From the NCBI GenBank assembly GCA_964035575.1, contig OZ037845.1, positions 806,001 to 870,000 of the forward strand: a stretch of 64,000 nt of DNA. The letters run 5' to 3'. The position numbers and the translations under genes were made by a program. Below are positions 40,799 through 49,420 of this stretch, piece after piece (the stretch's first letter is position 1; every line of letters begins with the position of its first letter). The notes under the pieces are model-generated. The model was given only the letters and a program-made list of their open reading frames with translations. It was not told where the DNA came from and did not search any database. The stretch is from Rhynchopus sp. YZ270_cl-10. Lineage: Eukaryota > Euglenozoa > Diplonemea > Diplonemida > Diplonemidae.

Positions 40799-41517
40799 TC
40801 AACTGACGTATGGTTTCAAATCTTCCTCTCCCATATCAGGCATGGGGAAGGTCAGCAGCTGTTCTATGTCTTCGTGGAAGTACCTGCGAGTGGTGGAAAT
40901 GAGGCTTCTGCTGATGCTTTAGTGGACATACCCAAGCTGATCTCTGTATCCCTTTGTACGCGGGAGGCTCTTCCGTTCGGGCCAGAGTGGTACTGCGTCC
41001 ATTCGGAATGTCTGTTGAATAGTTGTCAAATGATTTAGCAATATAAAGCAACGTTGCGATGTTCTTGGTCAGAAAAAGAGAGTCGTGTTGTAAGATGACC
41101 CTGAGATACAGGAACACTCGTACAGGATCAGTTTGTCCGGCTTGAAAAGGGTTGCTGTGGCGTAGCTTGTGGTCGGGGGGGGGAAGGGGAGGGGAGGGGG
41201 TTGCGTACCTGTCTCCGCCAGACACCACCTTCTCGTTCATAGAGTTTATTGTACGGACGCATCCACTGCTGGTTTTTGTGTCCTCCGTACATGGACGCAA
41301 TGTTCTTCGCAATGGGCGACTCTTTGTTGCGTGAGGAGATGTCCTGCTCCTCCTTCATGAAGGTGGGTTGCACGCGACGGTGTCCCTCGTTCATGTCCCC
41401 CGTGAAAATGGTGGAGTACGTGTGCCACGGCTCCTTGTCATTCACACCAAACATCTCCGTCCCCTGATTCCATTTCTTCCCACTCATCTTTAGCTGCGTT
41501 GCCGTGAGACGCAACAT
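40799..41517 (-). CDS. Small three-exon protein, 157 aa, unknown
   Basis: Three exons can be assembled on the minus strand from splice signals: 41209-41517 (103 codons, donor GTACGC), 40932-41011 (acceptor AACAG, donor GTATGT) and 40799-40883 (acceptor CGCAG). Phases fit exactly and give 157 residues ending DLKPYVS and a TGA. Exon 1 begins MLRLTATQLKMSGKKWNQG; Met11 is an alternative start. It is rich in aromatic and basic short motifs (EPWHTYSTIF, NQQWMRPYNKLYE), and exon 3 reads YFHEDIEQLLTFPMPDMGEE. The compact aromatic style recalls small axonemal proteins, but I do not recognise a family. Intron 1 (197 nt) contains a hp-A-like piece at about 41090; intron 2 is only 48 nt. Confidence 0.65.
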
Positions 41518-41861
41518 TGTGTTGTCTTCTGTTTTTTTTTTTGTAGTTGTTTCGACATTTATTTTTTTGATTGAGTTTTTTGATAAATTGTTGGAGTAGT
41601 GTAGTTGCCTCGGTTGTGTTGCCACAGTTGTGCAATCTCCACTGTATTTTTTAATGAGGAAACGGGTTTGGAAAGTATGGGGAAGTGTGTACAGCAGTCA
41701 AGACGGACAGTCAACCCTCCACTAACGCGAAGCGGGTATCAGAATCAGATGACGGTATGAAAAAGGAGAGGGTCGGGGATGTTGTCCTTTTCTTTGTTTC
41801 TCTCTCATGCACCCAAGATAATAGAAGCAAAGAGGCTTCTCCCCTCTCTCTATGGCGAGGA
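41518..41861. other. Spacer upstream of the small three-exon gene
   Basis: No gene is seen. T-rich leader, then unremarkable sequence up to the transposon target site. Confidence 0.5.
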
Positions 41862-41869
41862 CAAAAAGG

Positions 41870-42915
41870 CAGGGGTGGCTCTAAGTTGAGCCAAAAACCC
41901 CGATTTTGGCCGAGGTGCCAATGACTTTTTTCTGTACAAATGCCACACGTAAAAAACTCCCGGAAACCCATTCCGAGCTTTCCGGTCGGTGCGTTGGCGG
42001 GGCATCTCCCCTCATATTTTTGAGAGGGGTTTTTCGGGGGTGGGGGTTGAAGAAGGGGAAAAATGAGTCAAATAGGAGAAGGGGCGGTTGTGAACTATCC
42101 CGTCCCCAGGCCTCTCCGGGTGGGTCGGGGTGTGCAAGCAAAGTTAAAGCAAAGGGGTGGGGGTGAGGAAAAGAAAAGTATGGTCAAAAGTGACGTAAGG
42201 ACACCACTAAGCGGTGCACAGAAAGGGAAGATGCCCTTGCGTAAACTCTAACACGTGCTCGTGTAGAGCCTTGGAGGGAGGGCAGGAGGCTACAACTTCA
42301 CCCCAGGGAATCAGGACGTTCGCGAGAGCTACCCCGCAGAAACCACGCTTCCGAGCAAGCCACTCGAAAGAGTCACCCGATGCAACACCACCAGCGAACG
42401 CGCCTGTCAACGGCTTTGCCTCCCACGATTCCCAGCTAGTGCGCATGTTTTTCGCGACGTGCAAGCAGGCATTACGGCGGGAGGCTGCCACCTCCTGGCG
42501 CACAGCTACAGAAGGATTCAGCTGAGAACAGCAACCTGACTCATACACGGTTCTCTGACCGCACGAGGAGGGCATTGTGGCAATGCGCAAGGCTCTGCTC
42601 TGCTTGTGTCAGAGTCAGGCCCTGCTGCTGCAAGGTTTTGCTCGTAAACCCGCAAACCCGTAAACCCGCAAACCCGGGTTTGAGAATTTTCGGACGGAAT
42701 AACCCGGGTTTGAGAATTTTTTTGGGGGGCCGGTGGGTGGGGGCTCCGCCCCCCACCCCCACCCCCCCACCTCCCATGTGGCAAAAGTCCAGAAAAAATA
42801 TTTTGCCTGTGGCATTTGTACAGAAAAAATATTTTTTTTACGTGTGGCATTTGTACAGAAAAAAAGTGTGTTTTCGGAGGGGTGCCATGGGCCCATGGAC
42901 TTAGAAAAGGCCCTG
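41870..42915. mobile_element. Non-autonomous hAT-like element (1.05 kb)
   Basis: Starts CAGGGG and ends CCCTG, flanked by a perfect 8-bp target duplication CAAAAAGG (41862-41869 and 42916-42923). Near the ends is a perfect 31-bp inverted repeat (41926-41956 against 42834-42864). It also has short CTAAGT blocks next to each tip. The interior has AAACCCG-type tandem repeats (about 42645-42720) and a 127-codon minus-strand frame (42207-42590) with no recognised domain and no transposase features. Its GC-rich core differs from the surroundings and may be captured sequence. Confidence 0.85.
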
Positions 42916-42988
42916 CAAAAAGGAAAAAAAAAAAAAAAGAGAGAAAAAAAGAGAGAAAAAAAAAAAAACACAGAAGAGAAATGTTTGG

Positions 42989-43024
42989 AAGATGAATCTA
43001 AGCCTAGCAGGCTCAGTCACCTTT
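42989..43024. repeat. hp-A palindrome
   Basis: AAGATGAATCTAAGCCT, short loop AGC, AGGCTCAGTCACCTTT; the stem is longer here than in other copies. Confidence 0.75.
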
Positions 43025-43731
43025 TAAACCAACTTTAAAAAAAACAAGTCCTGTCTAACAGGGTTGCAACATTCTGTCTGCAAACCCAAAAAAAAAAAAA
43101 AAAAAAAATCTGGGACTCGCAGAACACAAAACACCTGGAAGAGCGCCTTTTGTTTCTTTTTAAATTAGGTAGAGAGACGTAAAGGAACCCTGGGCTGTCG
43201 CTGTTGGTAATAAAACAAAACAAAAAAAAAGTCAAAAAAAAAAAATACGTAACATAATGACCAGAACAGTAAGGAAGGAGAGAGAAGGAAGGGACAAAAA
43301 GACTCTCTGCACTAGGTGGGGAGGAGAGGGGGAGGGTGTTTTCCACAAAGAGAAAGTTGAGATGATGCTAAAACTCTCTCTCTCTCTCTTGCTTAGCAAC
43401 CTTTAAAAAGTTAGTGTGACATAACATGTATGTATTCGAGCGGTTGACTGGGTGTCGCAAGGAGTAGTGCCGCTCCAGGATATCTTATTGGTGTTGCGTT
43501 CGGAATGTCTGATTTCCTTCGTGGGAGCTTTACCGTACGCACACTCAGAAGCGAGGAAAGTCACAAAGAGGAAAAGAAAGAAGAAAAAAAAAAAAAAAAA
43601 ACACACATAACCTACCACACCAAGGGAAAAAAAATGTTTATGTGAAGCGACAGAATGTCTTTTATTCCTGGAGGAAAAATACCCGAGGTGTAGAACACAC
43701 TACAGTTTGTAAAACAAAACAAAAAATTGAC

Positions 43732-43840
43732 TTTTGAAATACAACAGCCCTCTCATGACAGTGTACCTTGGTTGACTGGCTGTACTGGGGGTGCCACCCC
43801 AACCATGCAGTCCATCCATTTCGTGATTTACATCTGATAA
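43732..43840. repeat. hp-D interspersed repeat
   Basis: A near match to 1724-1825 along its whole length, including GTGTACCTTGGTTGAC, GGCTGTACTGGGG and the TCCATCCATTTCGTG end. Confidence 0.75.
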
Positions 43841-45072
43841 AAAAAAGTGGGTCAAAGATAACCCAAACCTCGTGTTTTTTTTTTGAAATGAAACTGAAAT
43901 TGAAATTGTCCTTTGAAGCTAAGGTACTCGCAAAAGACTCGGATCGCAAAAAAAAAAAACCCTCCCTCCCTCTAGCTATCACACACACTGTACGGACTGA
44001 GAGGGAGATGAACAGAGGAAGACCTCTGTCTCTCCCTCTCTCTCTCATTTTTTTTTTTTTTCATCGTCCAAAAAAAAAAAAGTTTGTTGTAATGAACCAA
44101 GCCTATCACAGACTCTTAGGTTCATCCTGCAAACACAAAAGAGAGTTTTTAAAAGATGGATACACAATTTCAGACCGTCCGAAAACGTTCTGTAGAAAGG
44201 TGTTTTTTTAAAAGGGGAAGAGAGGAAACGGAAACAAAAGGTATATTTTTTTTTAACAGCATAACAAAGAAACACAAGACGGATATGGCCTCGAGGGTGT
44301 TGGGGACAACACAAATTAAGGTATATTCTCCAGTGTTAAGCAAATGCATGAGGGTATGTGTGTGTGTGTGGACTTGGTAAAAAGGAAACTATCTGACAAG
44401 GGATAGGGGTATGGGGGGTGGGGGCAAGGAGTCACACATCAAACGGCAGCAAGTTATCACTCTGAGAATGGCACGGACCAAACGAAAGAAAAAAAAGAAG
44501 AAAGAAAAAAAACCAAAAAAAAAACTCTGTGTTCTGTGAGACGAACCCAAAGCCAGCATCGGGCTTTGATCATGGGCGAAGTGGCATAGGGATTGAGTTG
44601 AGGCAACCTCAAAAGATGGGTCCGAGAGTGCACTGCATCTGCACTAACTAAAAAAAAACAAGGTTTTTTTGAACACAACAAAAAAATACATATCCCCCCC
44701 CCAAAAAAAAAAAGAGAAGTTGAAAGTGCAAAACGCCTTACCGTATATCACGGAAGACGCACAACATTGGTTCTCCGGATCGAAAAAAAAAACCCCCCCA
44801 TCCCTTCAAAAAAATGTGGTTGTGAATGCTACCCTATGAATTGCCCAACGGAAGAAAACAAAATATGGCGTGAAAATCTGACAAACGGGCCCTCAGGCAG
44901 AATGTACTTTGACAGAGAACCCGGCTTTTTTCCTTTGGAATATAAAAGCGGCAGGGTTCTCCCCAGAACACTGGGCTGTGAGGGGGGTGTTTCAGGCTTT
45001 GTAGCAAATGAAAAGATGAACCTACGCCTCCTTTGCCAATCGCCTCGAAGAAGAAGAAATCTGTAGTTGGTT

Positions 45073-45103
45073 GGATGAACGTAAGCCTCTCGTGCTTAGC
45101 ACC
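45073..45103. repeat. hp-A palindrome
   Basis: GGATGAACGTAAGC, loop CTCTCGT, GCTTAGCACC. The loop is the family's most common form. Confidence 0.75.
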
Positions 45104-45421
45104 GGAATGGTTACGATAATATTTTAAACTACAGGATGGAGCTTGTCCAACGTTGTCTCTTCGCACTTTAAGAAGAAATAGAAAACGACTTCAGGATATG
45201 ACAGTTAAATGAAATAAAGAAAACACTTTTTCGTTTATCGCACCGCAAAAGGTTTGTGTTTTTCACTGATGAATGTGAGTGATGTTAGTGGAAAAACAAT
45301 ACGCTAAAGCGGGCACGCACCATCCGTCGTTTTCCATTTCTATTCGTCAATGCTTGATAACACAAAAAAAAAATGCTAATTGTAAGTGCAAACGCTTCTG
45401 TGCATGCAAGGGGGGATAAGT

Positions 45422-45494
45422 GAAGTTGATAGTGCAAACGCCTCTGGGACTCAGGCACTGACACTCCGCATTATCGAACCCCCGGAGTGTTGCA
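45422..45494. repeat. hp-C repeat, long form
   Basis: GAAGTTGATAGTGCAAACGC, CTCTGGGACTCAGGCACTG, ACACTCCG, then ATTATCGAACCCCCGGAGTG; both hairpin arms present, as at 38735. Confidence 0.75.
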
Positions 45495-45821
45495 AAAGGG
45501 GTAACCAGCACAACACACAAAATTTCAAAAAGAAAAGAAAAAAACCCAATTTGCTAGTACCCATATCCCTCAGACCCTTTCTTGAAACCCATTATTGTTT
45601 GTCTCCCTTTTAGAAAGGGACGACGTTTAAGTGAGGCGTTCCACCCCTCCCATCACCCCCCCATATACCCTAGAAAAGATACGCATCGCAAGCGTTGAGA
45701 CGATTTAAAAAAAAACATTGATATTGATTTTATTGTTTTGAAACAATCTGAGGATATACCCCAAGCCCCCTCACCCCCTTTCCCTATCCCCCCATAACAA
45801 AGCTCGATAAGTTTTTCGAGC

Positions 45822-47711
45822 CTAACTTTGTGCAAGCAGATCAGGGGAGCAAGACAAGGGAGAGTCCTGTCGTGATCCGGAGGTGGGATTGCTCAGCATT
45901 GTTTGCGAGCCGCTGAGGTTTTTCGCACTCACGAGATGAGGTGGGTGTGAGTCGTACGTAAAGCCAGAGAAAAGGTCCTGTTGGCTGCCGCCAAGCCCCT
46001 TCATCGCACCCAGGCCGGAGTAGTCCACATTCCCTGGCACGCTGTCTGGAATGCCATTCCCTAAGAACTCTTCATCTACTTGGCTCACATCTCCAGGGCC
46101 GTTCACTATAAGAAGGGGTGTTTTGTAAGGAATCGCTTTAAACAGATGAACCAAAAGCAAAAAAAAAAAAACGGGTCTTTGTTTGTGCGCAAAGCCGAAT
46201 AGGTCAAGAATTAGTTCCCTCCCCCCCAAAAAAAAAATTTTGTACGACGAATGCGCCATTATGCACACACATCTTCAAGAAAAGTATAAGAGTGAATATA
46301 GTCCTGTGCTTAGTAAAAAGGGAAGGGTTGGGTAAGATGGAATTTGACACCTAAAAAAGCGTAGGCTTTTTGTGGGGAAAAGTGGCATACCAGGAGGAAT
46401 AAAAGAGGGCTTGACGCTTCTGGCGTAGAGCGCCTTCCAGTCGACGGTGGCGAAGAATGGGTGGGTGATGACATCGCGAGGTCCATCAGGTCCGGAGCCA
46501 AGTCTGTGTGTTGAAGGGACATTGCGTTTTGCAGAAACCATTTTTTCTTTGACAGTTAAAGATAGGAATGTGAGTAAAAGCAAGCACGATGTTAACCACC
46601 CTTATCTCTTTATTAGACAATACCTGTGCGAAGGGTCGCGTGCCAGCAGTTGTATCAACAAATCTGTTGCGTGTGGGGTGACGAACTCAGGGATGAACAG
46701 ATCAGCGTGCAGAATCATGTCGTACATCTCCTTTGTGTCCGTAGAGTAGAACCTGCAGGGAGAAGAAAGAAAGTTGACTTGGAACACAAAGCCCTCTCAT
46801 GACAATGTACCTTGGTACATGACCGGTCTGGTAGACCCCAACTAAAGAAATATGAATAAGAGTACCCTCCTCTCCATTTCGTCTTCTAAACTATACTACC
46901 ATCCCCGCAAAAAAACGCAACCCACCCCTAAACCTCTATTGTCACCTTTGATCACAACCGTTATCACAAAAGACACCATAATGAACCCGAAACATCAATG
47001 CAACACGAAAATCCATCCCAAAAATCTGCTTTAAAACACATACGGAGGAATGCCTACAATCATTTCGTAGAGCAGCGTACCGAAGCTCCACCAGTCGACA
47101 GGCTTGCCGTGGCCTTGGTTGAGGAGAATCTCTGGTGCAAGGTACTCTGGCGTGCCACAGAAGGTGCGGGTTCTGTCAGACTCACCACGGAGTGATTTGG
47201 AAAGGCCAAAGTCGGTGAGGACCACGTGGCCTTCTGCGTCTAGCAGCACGTTCTCGGGCTTCAGGTCTCTGTAGATGATGCCCTGGTCGTGAAGGTATTG
47301 GATGCCCAGCGCAATCTCTGCTGCATAAAACCGTGCCCGCTCTTCGTTGAAGCGCTTCTCTTTCTTCAGGTGAGAAAAGAGTTCTCCACCGTTGGCAAAG
47401 TTCATCACAAGGTACAGCTTCTCCTGCGTCTGAAACGCATATTTCATCTTCACCAAAAATGGGTGATCCGCAAGACCCAGTACCGCCCGTTCAGTTCTCG
47501 TGTGTTCCACCTCATCTCTCTCGATTAGCATGTTTTTATTAAGGATTTTCATTGCAAGATACTCGCCTGTCCCCTTCTGCCTGACAAGGAGCACCACAGC
47601 GTAGTTCCCTTCCCCAATCTTCTGGAGCATCTGAAAGTCATCCTTCCCTACCTTCGGGTCCTTCCCGTCCTTGCTCTTAGTCAGCCCCGACTTCGAGCTT
47701 TTGCCACCCAT
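45822..47711 (-). CDS. AGC-family Ser/Thr kinase (S6K/Akt-like), four exons
   Basis: Exons 47044-47711, 46624-46752, 46391-46503 and 45822-46105 join in phase (donors GTATGT, GTATTG, GTATGC; acceptors TGCAG, ACACAG, TATAG) to a 397-aa kinase. MGGKSS at the N-terminus is a myristoylation motif. The Gly loop is GEGNYAVV (33-40), the ATP lysine K55 (LAMKIL), the catalytic loop YRDLKPEN (147-154), then DFG (167-169) and the activation loop TRTFCGTPEYLAPE with a PDK1-type Thr183. After exon 2 (FYSTDTKEMYDMIL) comes the AGC tail with DEEFL, a DSVP turn-like site and the hydrophobic motif FSGFTY (349-354). It phosphorylates proteins downstream of PDK1 and lipid or TOR-type signals. Its introns carry hp-D and hp-B repeats. 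Confidence 0.9.
46247..46278. repeat. hp-B palindrome inside a kinase intron
   Basis: CGACGAATGCGC, CATTAT, then GCACACACATCTTCAAG; an intronic member of a mostly intergenic family. Confidence 0.65.
46779..46835. repeat. hp-D repeat inside a kinase intron
   Basis: GGAACACAAAGCCCTCTCAT, then ATGTACCTTGGTACATGACC. Lies in the first intron of the AGC kinase. Confidence 0.7.
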
Positions 47712-48160
47712 TATAAAAGACGTACGCCCCCCACCACAATACCCAAAGCTCTTCCCAGAACAAAGGGAAAGGGGAAAAGGGGGGAACAATGGGGGTGTGT
47801 ATGTGTACTGCGTTTCCTGGTGTGTGTTGAGGAAAAAAAAGGGGGTTGATAGTGCAAAAAACACCACGCAAGGAAGGAAAGCCCCTTCATCGGACGCATT
47901 GATAGCATCATTACTATTAGCGTAGAGATAAGACCATTACCAAGCCTGTACTTAGCCAAGAAATAATTGCCCCCCCCCCCCCCCTAAACATTTTAAACAC
48001 TTATTCCAAAGAGAATGCCGTGTAAACGACCTCCCTTGATCTATTAGTACTCCTTGTCGCCACTCCCTCCCTCCCTTTCCCCCCTCCTTTTTTCGTATGA
48101 ATAATGCATTCTGCTTGATTCTGACCTTCACCTTCACCTTCACCTTCACCTTCACCTTCA
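47712..48160. other. Kinase upstream region and start of a hexamer repeat
   Basis: No gene is seen. It contains a partial hp-C piece (about 47843), a run of about 16 C (around 47970-47985), and six CCTTCA units at 48125-48160. Confidence 0.6.
48125..48160. repeat. CCTTCA microsatellite, left part
   Basis: Six perfect hexamers directly abutting the retrotransposon. The same hexamer continues on its other side at 52856, so the element sits within one original tract. Confidence 0.95.
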
Positions 48161-48356
48161 TCCCTAGTAAACTTGTTTAAGCAGCTCTGCTGCGTCTTGG
48201 GGGTCTCTCGATTATATATTTTAGGCTTCGCGTCCTGCATGTTTATTGTCCACTTGCATCTGCAAGGTTGGAAGAGGGTAACAGGGGAAACTCATTAAAA
48301 ATCATTCACTCACTCATCAGGATTTTTTGTGTTTCCCCGGTCTCACCCTCCGTACG
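48161..48356 (+). repeat. Split repeat A1
   Basis: 196 bp, starting TCCCTAGTAAAC and ending CCGTACG; matches A2 throughout by eye. Confidence 0.9.
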
Positions 48357-48376
48357 TGTTTTTAAAGATATAAAAA

Positions 48377-49420
48377 ATGTCTGAGGAATGGGTGTCTACA
48401 AAGTGGTACACGTACCGGCCAAGTGCGGCGGTGACCAACTTGGTGAACGATGCGCCGGATGTGGTGAAGACCGCGATGGTGGAAACGTCCCTGAAGGGGG
48501 AGTTTGTGAAGGACACGGTGGACTCCCTGCAGGTCGATGGTGAGCCGCAGACGGATCTGAAGGTGTTTGCCGCACGGGTGACAAGATCGGAGGTGTCGGA
48601 CTGGTCGGACATGAAGGAGAGGCGTACGGCTCTTTTCCTCGCGTTGATCCGTAAGTCTGTGGGGGACGAGGGCTTCGGGGTGCTGCTGCAGGCGAGGCAG
48701 GATCAGTTCCCGTCGACCCCGGGGGTGTCCAGCCCAAAGCCGGAGGTCGAGACCGAGGAGGAGGCCGAAAAGGCTGAGGACACGAAGATGCAGGTCCTCT
48801 CTTTCGCGCCTAGGGTGAAGATGCAGCAGGTAGTAGAACCAGAAAAACAGGAGGAGAACTTCACGGTCGATTTTGGGGACAATGTGGATGAGGCGCCTGA
48901 GGGGACGTCCGCTAAGGACGTCCTCCTCGACCACCGCAAGTGGAGGTTGCTGGACAGGATGGAGCAGATGGAGCTTCTGCGCCTGCTCCAGACTCGGTAC
49001 GTGGCGCCCAGGGAAGGTGACGCGAGGGATGCGGGCCTGGCGGCCATCGCCATCATGGACAACGCGATGAGGGGTAAGGCTGTGGAGTTCCTGTTGGGTA
49101 TGCTCCTGGACGACCTTCTGTTTTTCCACTTTAGGTTCACAGAAGGTTTGGACAGCGCCAAGGCTTTCCGCCAGAGGTCGACATTGGGGGACTCGACCAC
49201 CCCGTCGCGCAAGGCGGCCATCGAGGCAGCGCAGGCAAAGGCCAAGACGTTGAAGAGGGCGGCTCCGACCGGGTGGGGTCATCCGGAGCAGAAACGCGCC
49301 CGCCAGGACCACGGGGGGTCTAACTTTGACAGGACCTGGTCTGGCAACAAGGGTTTTCGCGGACACAGGTGGCAGCCACCACTGCCACAGAAGGGAGGCA
49401 AAGGGAAAGGAAGCCAGTAG
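48377..49420 (+). CDS. Gag-like ORF1 of the YR retrotransposon
   Basis: A 347-aa frame starting 20 bases after A1. Acidic middle, basic Gly/Arg-rich C-terminus (SGNKGFRGHRWQPPLPQKGG, an RNA-binding style tail). Position and composition suggest gag; there is no strong family signature. Confidence 0.6.
   Translation: MSEEWVSTKWYTYRPSAAVTNLVNDAPDVVKTAMVETSLKGEFVKDTVDSLQVDGEPQTDLKVFAARVTRSEVSDWSDMKERRTALFLALIRKSVGDEGFGVLLQARQDQFPSTPGVSSPKPEVETEEEAEKAEDTKMQVLSFAPRVKMQQVVEPEKQEENFTVDFGDNVDEAPEGTSAKDVLLDHRKWRLLDRMEQMELLRLLQTRYVAPREGDARDAGLAAIAIMDNAMRGKAVEFLLGMLLDDLLFFHFRFTEGLDSAKAFRQRSTLGDSTTPSRKAAIEAAQAKAKTLKRAAPTGWGHPEQKRARQDHGGSNFDRTWSGNKGFRGHRWQPPLPQKGGKGKGSQ

Larger units (their letters stand above)
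42916..45821. other. Gene-free region with hairpin families
   Basis: No gene is supported. Palindromes: hp-A at 42989-43024, about 43362-43407 (with a CT microsatellite in the loop) and 45073-45103; hp-D at 43732-43840; hp-C at about 44714-44770 and 45422-45494. Many A runs of 10-20 bases. Confidence 0.65.

Noticed and set aside
42207-42590. Transposase remnant in the 41870-42915 element
   Set aside because: The 127-codon frame shows no hAT dimerisation or catalytic motif.
42640-42720. AAACCCG repeats resembling telomeric DNA
   Set aside because: Only a few irregular units, internal to a hAT-like element; not a telomere.
44520-44600. tRNA-like B-box (GGGTTCGTCTC on the minus strand)
   Set aside because: No A box, anticodon stem or acceptor stem could be fitted; similar single B-box hits at 31636 and 9640 failed in the same way.
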